DNA of 45,866 nucleotides from Candidatus Nomurabacteria bacterium RIFCSPLOWO2_12_FULL_40_42 (GTDB lineage Bacteria; Patescibacteriota; Minisyncoccia; Phycocordibacterales; UBA9973), in contig MFVS01000027.1 in the NCBI GenBank assembly GCA_001786195.1, positions 1-45,866 of the forward strand, given 5' to 3'. The position numbers were made by a program, and so were the translations under genes. Each line of letters begins with the position of its first letter. The first letter of the stretch is position 1. Below, in pieces: positions 9,401 through 16,155 of the stretch. A model generated the notes under the pieces. The model ran no database searches. It was not told the DNA's origin and saw only the letters and a program-made list of their open reading frames with translations.

Positions 9401-9630
9401 ATTTTTTTGGATACCCGCGATATATTTTCCGGTATCTTTGCAGCCGAATCGGAAATATAATTTCGGTAATCATCGAACCAAGACAGATAACTTTCATAAG
9501 GATTCCAGGCGAGAGTGGTCCTCGGAAAAACCGCCATAAAAACAAAAATAACCAAAGCAAAAAACACCCCCAAGGACCTTAAGAGTAGGAATCTTTTTAG
9601 AAGTGTCAAAAAATATTTTTTAGGCTTCAT
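6472..9630 (-). CDS. Large cell-surface protein: signal peptide, collagen-like stretch, S74 chaperone domain, Pro-rich tail
   Basis: 1052 residues. It has a signal/anchor segment (about residues 10-40, ending TTLAWN) and a region of palindromic-repeat peptides (about 138-190). A short collagen-like G-x-y run (about 191-216, GPQGPQG and GPVGPRGPAG) and a long Thr/Ser/Gly-rich beta-repeat region follow. A peptidase-S74 intramolecular chaperone domain (about 825-910, SSLRFKKNIED...RQIGFIAEEME) comes next, then a Pro/Glu tail. S74 domains trimerise and often self-cleave in phage tail spikes; in CPR they end large, probably surface-exposed adhesin-like proteins. It is likely exported and trimeric, with the function inferred to be attachment or cell-surface structure. 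The stop codon and several internal segments derive from GC palindromes (6451-6490, 6683-6706, 9061-9220). Confidence 0.82.
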   Translation of the reverse strand: MKPKKYFLTLLKRFLLLRSLGVFFALVIFVFMAVFPRTTLAWNPYESYLSWFDDYRNYISDSAAKIPENISRVSKKIVRILPEIKNIKTDIKMTANVAGENISANASSFFSLFSNYYNKYTSELAYLFYTPKTVAVIPSPLNKGGTEGGSISIQPPLSPLSGGSPTSSTPPPKGEAPNSTLSLGEGRGEVGPRGLTGPQGPQGIPGPVGPRGPAGSSSNLDSSQFVPRTLYDNQVDRILDSIENGVSGLSSALAEAVSTEAFTVSGNATVGGTLAVAGIGSFTHVPTLVHAFTTWPSGTSNVSDSTLYINPASAALNTNLLGLAVGGDVKFLVDAEGDIYGNNLILTGSTTTEATTVDSLTVLGAFSQTDANTFSTGTGAVSLNGTVTMPTPFTLGATSVTTTGTQLNYLNAATGTTGTTSTNLVFSTSPTLVTPVLGVATATSIAIGVNTLDTNEWAFLDGQNQAVATTSSPTFAGLALGSGSLTMTGNVGATGARVTKGWFTDIEFSNMPTVGDTSLSSTFAGIGQTMYIGTTAHALNRASAAEGLAGITSLTPGADFTLSQNSVNVLTSENTGAIANTLYLKAGNVGIGTTGPGALLGINQTSGTATQLLLSNNSGTAENYQQIKFQYSQSDATYGSAIRGLVQTTGGNGGSLAFLTDNTGGTLTERVRIDKSGNVGIGTTVPQSLLDIQGPTGVGAAAAGILTLATKELTIVDDDQLGRINFNAPLESDGADAILSGAAIWAESEATFDATTNSTALVFGTATTSAAIERMRIGSDGNIFFPAEAGANANDYLCIDVTGGAISSKATACTGSSSLRFKKNIEDLNLGLDAVMRMRPVSFDWKLEYIKNPNAPRQIGFIAEEMEQISPLFVTYENGQVEGVEYMKLTSVMAKAIQELDLKINDIQTLPAEGSFWGNLSTKVSAWFADVENGIGDFFANRVHTKEICVAKADGTEFCADGDKLEAMVGGNGNPPLLDQGGGGGDNPAPEPEVTPEPDPESTPKLDPEPQPKADQPPAEDPDPVPNPEPTPTSEPTPNPAPEPQADSPSPL
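6683..6706. repeat. 24-bp perfect GC palindrome inside the surface-protein gene
   Basis: CCCCCTCCTTGA / TCAAGGAGGGGG, perfectly self-complementary. It encodes PPLLDQGGGG just after the S74 domain, at the start of the Pro-rich tail. Confidence 0.75.
9061..9220. repeat. Cluster of four GC hairpins inside the surface-protein gene
   Basis: Hairpins at 9074-9092 (CCCTCTCC/GGAGAGGG), 9105-9123 (CCTCCCCC/GGGGGAGG), 9143-9158 (CCCCCT/AGGGGG) and 9197-9215 (CCCCCCTTA/TAAGGGGGG). They encode a Pro/Gly-rich linker between the membrane-proximal part and the collagen-like run. They belong to the same A/B palindrome family seen in leuS, stacked side by side and all read through in frame. Confidence 0.75.
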
Positions 9631-9651
9631 TTTTTTAATTAGGACTTGTAT

Positions 9652-9657
9652 ATTATA
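9652..9657 (-). promoter_or_regulatory. Candidate -10 box for the surface-protein gene
   Basis: TATAAT on the minus strand, 21 nt before the ATG at 9630, in the gap after leuS. No good -35 is seen. Confidence 0.4.
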
Positions 9658-9720
9658 TCACAAGAATATCAAAGGAAAAACAATAAAAGTGTGGATAACC
9701 CCCTTGCAATAAATTAATAT

Positions 9721-12700
9721 CTAAACCACGATATTCATAAGTCTGTTTTTTATGTAGATCACCTTTCTAATCTCTTTCCCCGCTATATATTTTGCAACTG
9801 ACTCATTTAGAAAAGCTTTCTTTTTTATATCCTCTTCGGTGGCATCTGCCTGCGCCAAAATTTCCGCCCGGACTTTGCCGTTCAACTGGACTGCTATTTT
9901 GACTTCTTCATCTTTGATCAAGTTCGCGTCCCACTTCGGCCAAGTGGAAAGATGAATACTACCCCCTCCAACCTCCCCCAAAGGGGGAGACTTTAATTTC
10001 TCCCTTCCCTTTGGGGAGAGCTGGGGTGAGGTGATCAAACTCCACAATTCTTCGGTGATATGCGGCGCGAAGGGAGCGAGCAGTTGTAAGAATTTTTTGT
10101 AATCAGCCAAACTAACTTCGCTTCGATCCATTTCATTTGCCAGGATCATCAAAGTGGACACTGCAGTATTGAAACGCATAGCTTCGATATCTTCGGAAAC
10201 TTTTTTGATGGTCTTATGCAATAATTTTTTAACCTCTCCTAAATCCTCCCCCAAGGGAAGGACTTTAGTAATTCTTCCCCCCTTCCTTGGGAAGGGGGTA
10301 GGGGGTAGGTTAACTTTGTTGCCTATCCGCCAAACTTTTTCAATAAATCTTCGCGCCCCGATAATGCTTTCAGTAGACCACACAACCGACTGGTCAAACG
10401 GTCCCATAAACATTTCATAAATACGTAAAGTGTCTGCGCCGTAGGTTTTGACGATGTCGTCTGGATTGATAACATTTCCAAGCGATTTTGACATTTTGAC
10501 TCCCCCCTCGCCCAGGATCATGCCATGCGAAGTGCGCTTCATATAGGGCTCATTTGTCGGCACTAGTTTTAAATCATACAAAAATTTGTGCCAAAAACGA
10601 GAATACAAAAGGTGTAGAGTGGTATGCTCATTTCCGCCGTTGTACCAATCCACCCCTCCTATATCCTCCCCAAAGGGGAGAACTTTGGATTTCCCCTTCC
10701 TTTGGAGGGGGCTAGGGGGAGGTGTTAGCCAATATTTCAAATTTTTTTTACCTGCAAATTCTTTTTTATTTTTTGGATCCGCATACCGAAGATAATACCA
10801 AGAACTTCCCGCCCAGTTTGGCATCGTATCTGTTTCCCTTTTTGCTTTTCCGCCACAAATCGGACATTTGACATTGACCCATTTGGTAATATTTACCAGA
10901 GGCGATTCTCCGCTATCCGTCGGCTGATAATTTTTTACTTTAGGCAATTCGACTGGCAAATCTTTCTCCGGCACTGGCACCATTCCGCATTTCTCACAAT
11001 GTATAACCGGAATCGGCTCGCCCCAGTAACGCTGTCTCGAAAAAACCCAGTCGCGGAGCTTGAAAGTGACTTTTTCTTTTCCCCCTATAAATTTTATGAT
11101 TTCTTTCTTTGCTTTTTCGGAATCCATGCCATCAAATTTGCCAGAATTACTCAAAACACCCCCTCCTTCGTAGAAATCTTTTGATTCTCCCTCCAACAAA
11201 TCTGCACCAGTAATAACTTGTTTTATCGGCAATTTATATTTCTTCGCAAACTCAAAATCCCGCTCATCGTGCGCGGGTACGCCCATAATGGCTCTGGTGC
11301 CATAGGTCGAGAGAACGTAATCAGCTATCCAGACAGGAATTTTTTCTTTGTTTGAGGGATTTATAGCATAAGCTCCGGTAAAAACTCCTGTCTTTTCTTT
11401 TTCTAAATTAACTCGCTCTTGCTTATTTTTATTTTTTGATTTAGTTACGTAATTAATTACGTAACTCATTTGTTCGGAAGTTGTGATTTTCTCTACCAAA
11501 GAATGCTCTGGAGAAAGCACCAAGTAAGTCGCGCCAAAAATCGTGTCCGGTCGAGTAGTGAAAACAGTAATATTTCCATCAAATTCCCCCTCCCTTTGGG
11601 AGGGGGTTAGGGGGTGGGTGGAATCAAAAACCCCTCCTAAATCCTCCCCAAGGGGAAGGACTTTAGCTTCGTTCAAGCTATCTAGTTTTTTAATAATTCG
11701 TTTAACAACACTATCTATATTTTCTAAAACTTCTTCATTTCTAAATCTAATAACTTCAAAACCGAGGATTTTAAAAATATCACTTCTCTCTGCATCTTTT
11801 TCTTTTTGTAAATCATGCATATCCCCGTCAATCTCAATGATTAAATTTTTTGAAAGACAAACAAAATCAACAATGAATTTGTTAATAATGTGTTGTTGAC
11901 GAAAATGAAAATTATTTTTATTACCTTTTAGTTCTTGCCATAATTTTCTTTCAGCTTCTGTTGGATTTTCTCGCATTTCAACAGCTTTTTCTTGAAGTAA
12001 TCTGAAATTTTTTGGGTCTGTCGTATGGTATCCAGGTATTTCCCCCTTCTCTTGGGGAAGGGTTGGGGATGGGTGTATTATTTTGAACTGAATTTCCGCT
12101 CCCTCGCTCCGCCATATCCAATTCCTCTGTCCGAGTTTGATCTGCGGTAAATAATCTACCTCATCCAAATCTTTGTAAAGTCTGTCAGCGTATTTGGTAA
12201 TAGCCAGCATCCATTGTTCTTTTTCTCTTTGCTCGACAACCGTCCCACAACGTTCGCAGCAGCCATTTACCACTTCTTCGTTGGCCAGTCCAATTTTATC
12301 CTTCGGGCACCAATTGATCGTCATTTTAGCCTTATACGCTAAACCTTTTTTCAAAAATTGCAAAAATATCCACTGCGTCCATTTGTAATATTTTGGGTCA
12401 GTGGTGTTGATTTCTCGCGACCAATCAAAAGAGATACCTAGAGATTTTATTTGCCTCCGGAATGTATCGCTATTTTTCTTGGTGACAACTCTCGGATCCA
12501 GGCCTGTCTTGATCGCGTAGTTCTCGGTCGGAAGTCCAAACGCATCCCAGCCGATCGGATATAAGACATTGAATCCCTGCAACCTTCTTGTTCGGGAAAT
12601 AACATCCATCCCGATATAGGGCCGCGGATGCCCGACATGCAACCCATCACCCGAAGGATATGGAAATTCAATTAGACTATAATACTTCGGTTTCGAAGAC

Positions 12701-12783
12701 AAATCTTTGGCATGATAAATTCCTTTTTTTTCCCAAATTTCCTGCCATTTTTTTTCTATCTTTTTGTGGTCATATTCACGCAT
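9721..12783 (-). CDS. leuS: Leucyl-tRNA synthetase with in-frame palindromic and DUF559 nuclease insertions
   Basis: 1020 residues against roughly 800-870 for typical bacterial LeuRS; it charges tRNA-Leu with leucine. HVGH (residues 49-52) and KMSKS (about residue 762) mark the class I active site. Zinc-binding Cys clusters (CPKD...CCERC, CEKC...CPIC) and the editing-domain motifs TTRPDTIFG and GVPAHDERDFEFA are intact. The excess comes from inserts. Residues 237-404 hold a complete DUF559 nuclease domain flanked by palindrome-encoded peptides, placed in the CP1 editing domain just before ITVFTTRPDT. Three ~25-residue A-B peptides lie at about 686-711, 824-851 and 917-941. All are in frame and the core is intact, so the enzyme is probably functional. 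It is not an intein (no splice-site residues). Confidence 0.93.
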   Translation of the reverse strand: MREYDHKKIEKKWQEIWEKKGIYHAKDLSSKPKYYSLIEFPYPSGDGLHVGHPRPYIGMDVISRTRRLQGFNVLYPIGWDAFGLPTENYAIKTGLDPRVVTKKNSDTFRRQIKSLGISFDWSREINTTDPKYYKWTQWIFLQFLKKGLAYKAKMTINWCPKDKIGLANEEVVNGCCERCGTVVEQREKEQWMLAITKYADRLYKDLDEVDYLPQIKLGQRNWIWRSEGAEIQFKIIHPSPTLPQEKGEIPGYHTTDPKNFRLLQEKAVEMRENPTEAERKLWQELKGNKNNFHFRQQHIINKFIVDFVCLSKNLIIEIDGDMHDLQKEKDAERSDIFKILGFEVIRFRNEEVLENIDSVVKRIIKKLDSLNEAKVLPLGEDLGGVFDSTHPLTPSQREGEFDGNITVFTTRPDTIFGATYLVLSPEHSLVEKITTSEQMSYVINYVTKSKNKNKQERVNLEKEKTGVFTGAYAINPSNKEKIPVWIADYVLSTYGTRAIMGVPAHDERDFEFAKKYKLPIKQVITGADLLEGESKDFYEGGGVLSNSGKFDGMDSEKAKKEIIKFIGGKEKVTFKLRDWVFSRQRYWGEPIPVIHCEKCGMVPVPEKDLPVELPKVKNYQPTDSGESPLVNITKWVNVKCPICGGKAKRETDTMPNWAGSSWYYLRYADPKNKKEFAGKKNLKYWLTPPPSPLQRKGKSKVLPFGEDIGGVDWYNGGNEHTTLHLLYSRFWHKFLYDLKLVPTNEPYMKRTSHGMILGEGGVKMSKSLGNVINPDDIVKTYGADTLRIYEMFMGPFDQSVVWSTESIIGARRFIEKVWRIGNKVNLPPTPFPRKGGRITKVLPLGEDLGEVKKLLHKTIKKVSEDIEAMRFNTAVSTLMILANEMDRSEVSLADYKKFLQLLAPFAPHITEELWSLITSPQLSPKGREKLKSPPLGEVGGGSIHLSTWPKWDANLIKDEEVKIAVQLNGKVRAEILAQADATEEDIKKKAFLNESVAKYIAGKEIRKVIYIKNRLMNIVV
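9961..10034. repeat. A-B palindromic element in leuS (copy 1)
   Basis: A half (CTCCCCC/GGGGGAG hairpin ending GACTTTA) joined to a B half (CCCTTCCC...GGGGAGAG, then GGGGTGAGGT). It encodes about 25 residues (TSPQLSPKG...PPLGEVGGGS) in the C-terminal anticodon-binding part of LeuRS. Confidence 0.8.
10231..10312. repeat. A-B palindromic element in leuS (copy 2)
   Basis: The A half ends AAGGACTTTAG, as in the DUF559-bearing copy. A 6-nt joint and then a B half (TTCCCCCCTTCC...GGGAAGGGGGTAGGGGG) follow. Outer ends ACCTCTCCT and AGGGGGTAGGT are roughly complementary. It encodes PPTPFPRKGGRI-T-KVLPLGEDLGEV. Confidence 0.85.
10651..10726. repeat. A-B palindromic element in leuS (copy 3)
   Basis: A half (CTCCCC/GGGGAG, then AACTTTG) directly joined to a B half (TTCCCCTTCC...GGAGGGGGCTAGGGGG). 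It encodes TPPPSPLQRKGKS-KVLPFGEDIGGV between the zinc domain and the HTTLHLLY catalytic segment of LeuRS. Confidence 0.85.
11572..12075 (-). mobile_element. DUF559 nuclease domain between A and B palindrome halves, inserted in leuS
   Basis: On the plus strand the order is a stray B half (11585-11622), A half (11631-11667), DUF559 coding sequence (about 11674-12006) and B half (12039-12076). In LeuRS this is residues 237-404. The DUF559 part has the full family signature: ENPTEAERKLWQELK, FRQQHIINKFIVDFVC, LIIEIDGDMH, RSDIFKILGFEVIRF and a C-terminal helix. The putative PD-(D/E)XK residues D306, E317 and D319 are kept. DUF559 proteins resemble very-short-patch-repair (Vsr) endonucleases. The A and B halves match the ends of the short A-B elements elsewhere in leuS. 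There are no intein splice motifs and no start or stop codons at its edges, so it can only be made as part of LeuRS. Confidence 0.85.
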
Positions 12784-12788
12784 ACAAC

Positions 12789-13769
12789 TTATTTAGCAAT
12801 ATATTTTTTATTGATATTTATTGAAACATATCCAAGTCCGATAAAGATAAAACCGAGAATAACAAGTGCAACCGGCCAGCCTACTGAATCTGCAAAATAT
12901 TCACCGGTAATATAAGAAACATGCGCCAGCAGAAAACAAGTGCTGACTACTAATATGGCCCGACTTTTTGTATATGCTGACAAAAACAGACCTCCGATGA
13001 CAAGCAGAAAGTAAACCATTTGCCAAGGAACAGAATCAAATACTCGAGAGAATGCCGCGCCCAGGAAACCAGCACTGCCGAAGAAATAAAGAATCCCGAC
13101 AAGTTTGTTATTCCAGCCGCCGCGAAAAGCGTGCGCCAATAAAAGATAACTAGCTCCTACAACCATAGTGAGATACGCGTACAAATCTTCATGTCTATAA
13201 AACGGACCATCGATCATCGCTTCGACTAGGAGATAAATAAAAGCGGTGCCATTCGCTATGGCAAAAAAAGTTAAAACTGAACTTCTATGAGCAAAATTTA
13301 ACAGTAAATAAAATACAAAAATAGCTCCAAAGGTAATTGCAATTGGCCATACGGAAACCATGTCCACATTGAGTTCGGAGAGGGCAACTACTGCCCCTCC
13401 AGGAACAAGCAGGCCTCCTATTGCGTGAAATACGGAACCAATAGTTTGATTTTCCGGTTTGGATTTTAGCAAAACTGATCCAATAACTGTAAACAGTAAA
13501 CCTAAGCCCAGAGTGACCGATATGCGCCCCAAGGACCCCAGATCATCCCAGACTTGATAAACAAAAATAATAATTCCAATGACCACGATAGCTGCGCCTA
13601 AAACATATAACATTTTGGTCATGGAAAAATGCGTGGAATCTTTCGGAGTTGCGCTTATCTCTCTTCCAGCGCTCGGTGTAAGACTCAATCTACTAATCAA
13701 CTCTTCACGGCTTATTTCACCTGCGTTTATGCCTTTCTCAAGTTCTTGAAGCAATTCTTCTTTGTTCAT
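12789..13769 (-). CDS. Polytopic membrane protein (DUF2157-like)
   Basis: 326 residues. A short cytosolic N-terminus (MNKEELLQELEKGINAGEISREELISRL) resembles a SHOCT/DUF2157-type helical module. About ten transmembrane helices cover residues 52-318. No catalytic motif is visible and the function is unknown. Four to six bases separate it from its neighbours on both sides, so it is in one transcription unit with the upstream membrane protein and leuS downstream. Confidence 0.65.
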   Translation of the reverse strand: MNKEELLQELEKGINAGEISREELISRLSLTPSAGREISATPKDSTHFSMTKMLYVLGAAIVVIGIIIFVYQVWDDLGSLGRISVTLGLGLLFTVIGSVLLKSKPENQTIGSVFHAIGGLLVPGGAVVALSELNVDMVSVWPIAITFGAIFVFYLLLNFAHRSSVLTFFAIANGTAFIYLLVEAMIDGPFYRHEDLYAYLTMVVGASYLLLAHAFRGGWNNKLVGILYFFGSAGFLGAAFSRVFDSVPWQMVYFLLVIGGLFLSAYTKSRAILVVSTCFLLAHVSYITGEYFADSVGWPVALVILGFIFIGLGYVSININKKYIAK

Positions 13770-13772
13770 AGA

Positions 13773-14360
13773 TTAATTCCTGCCGGGCAATACCCAGCCG
13801 ATAAATTGAAAATTATTTTGATAATAATACTGATCGGTACTATTGATAAGATTTATTTTGCTTTTACTTTTCCCTTGGGTCAGATAGTAACCATACGATG
13901 AACGCCCACCACTGAATGGAAAGAAGTCTCCCCCGTTATAACTATAATTACTGGAAACGGTAACTCCATCAGGCGAGGTCAAAAGATTGTTGAGAGTAAG
14001 CATTTGCGCTTCGGCCAGGGTAATTTCTCGGCTTTCGTTCTTTTTGGTATCATGTAAAAAAATACGAGCAGTGTAGTTTTGTTTAAAATCAACAACCCCG
14101 TCTTTATTAGAATCTTGAGTCAAGTCAACAGGATTTACAACCAATTTATTGTCTACGACTGAATAGCGTTTTTGGAGATAATTTTCGCAATAATATGGGT
14201 AGGAACTTCTACCATCGGTGCACGAGGTATAGACAAAGTTATAATTCGTAGAAAGGAAAAGCGACGGCAGATAACTGCTCAAAGCTACAATTACAATCAA
14301 CAAAATTGGTAATATAAAAGCCAGCAAAATAGCAAAATTTTTCTTTATAAATTCTTTCAT
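13773..14360 (-). CDS. Membrane-anchored hypothetical protein with an EF-hand-like loop
   Basis: About 195 residues starting at the ATG at 14360. A TTG at 14378 is possible but would overlap the upstream methyltransferase gene, and GGAG lies 12 nt before the ATG. There is one N-terminal transmembrane helix (about residues 8-30), then an extracytoplasmic domain of no family I recognise. It contains DSNKDGVVDF, which has the spacing of a calcium-binding EF-hand/dockerin loop, and Tyr/Ser/Gly-rich repeats (SSNYSYNGGDFFPFSGG). Probably a surface protein; function unknown. Confidence 0.6.
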   Translation of the reverse strand: MKEFIKKNFAILLAFILPILLIVIVALSSYLPSLFLSTNYNFVYTSCTDGRSSYPYYCENYLQKRYSVVDNKLVVNPVDLTQDSNKDGVVDFKQNYTARIFLHDTKKNESREITLAEAQMLTLNNLLTSPDGVTVSSNYSYNGGDFFPFSGGRSSYGYYLTQGKSKSKINLINSTDQYYYQNNFQFIGWVLPGRN

Positions 14361-14362
14361 AG

Positions 14363-15301
14363 TTATATGATACTCCAAACCGCCGTATTCGCAAGCGGTA
14401 TAACTCTACCATTGGATTTTTCTAAAATACACAGTTCGCCCGCTTCGACATGGCCTCCGAAATCTTTCATCATTTCTTCTAGCGCATACCCGGTAGTGAG
14501 CGAAGAAGAATCATCGGCATAAGAAGTGAGAATAACAAAAAGGGGTTGATCGCTCAAAACTTGGTGCACCGCCGACAAAAGCTTCGGTAACATTTCTTCA
14601 ATTTTCCAAACTTCCCCTTTCGGTCCGCGGCCAAACTTCGGCGGGTCCATAATTATAACGTCATATTTATTTCCCCTCTTCGCTTCTCGCTCCAGAAATT
14701 TGATAGCATCGTCTTCAATCACTCGCATAGGCAAATTTTGCAGATCCGACAACTTTTGGTTTTCTTTCGCCCAGTTGAGGACTTGTTTCGAAGCATCCAA
14801 GTGCGTTACTTCTGCACCAGCTCGCAGGGCAAACAGGCTCGCCACGCCGGTGTAGCCAAATAAATTTAAAAACTTAACTTTCTGCGGAAGTCCGACTTCC
14901 GCAGATTTTATTCTTTCCTCGATAAAATCCCAGTGCACCGCATGCTCCGGAAAAAAACCTAAATGACGGAAAGATGTGGGCCTTGCCAGAAATTTAATGC
15001 CTTTATATTCCATCTCCCATTTTTTGAGCAAGGACTCCCCTTGCTCATTTTTCATTTTCCAGCCAGCCTTGGCTCCCTGTTTTGAACTCCAAAATTTTCC
15101 GTCCGCTTTGTTCCACTCACTTTCAGGCAAAGTCTTCTTCCAAACCGCATCTTCATAAGGCCGTACAAAAATGTAGAGCCCAAATCGCTCCAGTTTCTCC
15201 CCATCACCCGTGTCTAGGAGTTCGTAATCTCTGAAGTCCTTGGAATCTTTCAAACAAAAAATTTTAATTTGTCTGTTGTTTTGATTTGGCATAATTTTCA
15301 T
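14363..15301 (-). CDS. Class I SAM-dependent methyltransferase (RlmI-like, RNA cytosine methyltransferase family)
   Basis: 312 residues. The Rossmann methyltransferase core is clear: FLNLFGYTGVASLFALRAGA (motif I, SAM binding), THLDASKQVL (motif II) and VIIMDPPKFGRG (motif IV). This pattern is typical of the RlmI/RlmK-like 23S rRNA m5C methyltransferase family. The usual N-terminal PUA domain is not obvious. The ATG overlaps the ychF stop (ATGA), so translation is coupled. A 25-bp palindrome at 14881-14905 encodes the linker just before motif I. The exact RNA target cannot be told from sequence. Confidence 0.78.
   Translation of the reverse strand: MKIMPNQNNRQIKIFCLKDSKDFRDYELLDTGDGEKLERFGLYIFVRPYEDAVWKKTLPESEWNKADGKFWSSKQGAKAGWKMKNEQGESLLKKWEMEYKGIKFLARPTSFRHLGFFPEHAVHWDFIEERIKSAEVGLPQKVKFLNLFGYTGVASLFALRAGAEVTHLDASKQVLNWAKENQKLSDLQNLPMRVIEDDAIKFLEREAKRGNKYDVIIMDPPKFGRGPKGEVWKIEEMLPKLLSAVHQVLSDQPLFVILTSYADDSSSLTTGYALEEMMKDFGGHVEAGELCILEKSNGRVIPLANTAVWSII
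14881..14905. repeat. 25-bp palindrome inside the methyltransferase gene
   Basis: TCTGCGGAAGTC - C - GACTTCCGCAGA, 12-base perfect arms with one central base. It encodes SAEVGLPQ, a linker before the SAM-binding motif. It shares its core with the hairpins at 71-91 and 43549-43569. Confidence 0.7.
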
Positions 15302-16119
15302 ATCAAAAATTCAATTACATCTCCATCCTTTGCTACATACTCTTTGCCCTCCGTCCGCACCCAGCCTTTTTCTCTGGCTTTCGCGAAACTTCCGGCTTGG
15401 ATCAATTGTTCGCAAGATACGACTTCGGCCCGAATAAATTTCTGCTGAAAATCTGTATGGATAGAACGACCGGCGAAAGGAGCGGTCGCGCCCCGGAGCG
15501 TCGTCCAAGCTCTCGATTCATCTTCCCCTGTCGTGAAAAAAGTAATTAAATTCAGCAAGTCATAACTCGCTTTTATCAAATTATCCAAGCCCTTGCCAAA
15601 AATCGGATCAACTTCGATGTGTGGACCAGGAAGTTTAGCAACAAAATCTCGCTTAATATTTTCCGCCGCTTCAGAAGTGTTTAAAACATACAACGTCGGC
15701 TTTTTAATCCCTGCCGTCTCTAGTTCAAAATTTATAACTTCAATGTCAAACAGCGGATCAATTTTATTGTGAACATGAATCATCGCCTTGTCTTCAAAAA
15801 TTCGCACCACTTCAATGATGGCGTCCACTTCGCGGATATGCGAGAGAAATTTGTTGCCGAGCCCGGCGCCCTCCGAAGCACCCTTTACCAATCCGGCGAT
15901 ATCTACAAACTCCACCACGGCCGGAATTGTTTTTTGGGACTTACTAATTTCTGATAATTTAGTCAAGCGTTCATCCGGCACCGGCACTATCCCGACCGAA
16001 GGATCAATGGTGCAAAAAGGATAATTCTCGGCCGGCACGTTTTTCTTGGTCAGCGCGTTAAAAAGCGTGGACTTCCCCACATTTGGCAAACCCACAATTC
16101 CGATTTTAAGCGAGGACAT
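15298..16119 (-). CDS. ychF: YchF/OLA1-type ATPase lacking the helical domain
   Basis: 273 residues against about 363 for usual YchF. It has the Obg-type G domain (GLPNVGKST at residues 9-17, DIAGLVKGASEGAGLGNKFL for switch II, and NTSE in the NxxE position that gives ATP preference) and the complete C-terminal TGS domain (RAWTTLRGATAPFAG...GKEYVAKDGDVIEF). Missing is the coiled-coil helical domain that normally lies between VIN-EL and KPTLYVLN; here DIEVINFELETAGIKKPTLYVLN runs straight through. No frameshift is visible, so this looks like a clean domain loss rather than decay. YchF binds ribosomes and is linked to stress responses. The methyltransferase gene overlaps its stop. Confidence 0.9.
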   Translation of the reverse strand: MSSLKIGIVGLPNVGKSTLFNALTKKNVPAENYPFCTIDPSVGIVPVPDERLTKLSEISKSQKTIPAVVEFVDIAGLVKGASEGAGLGNKFLSHIREVDAIIEVVRIFEDKAMIHVHNKIDPLFDIEVINFELETAGIKKPTLYVLNTSEAAENIKRDFVAKLPGPHIEVDPIFGKGLDNLIKASYDLLNLITFFTTGEDESRAWTTLRGATAPFAGRSIHTDFQQKFIRAEVVSCEQLIQAGSFAKAREKGWVRTEGKEYVAKDGDVIEFLI

Positions 16120-16155
16120 AGAGAGAATATAGCAAAATTTAGGGTTCTTCGCGAG

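Noticed and set aside
11572-12075. Intein in LeuRS
   Set aside because: The insert has neither Cys/Ser at its first position nor a His-Asn before Cys/Ser/Thr at its end, and no Hint-domain blocks; the nuclease is DUF559, not LAGLIDADG or HNH.
15298-16119. ychF as a truncated or frameshifted pseudogene
   Set aside because: Both the start and the C-terminal TGS domain are intact in one frame, and the missing part corresponds to one whole domain.
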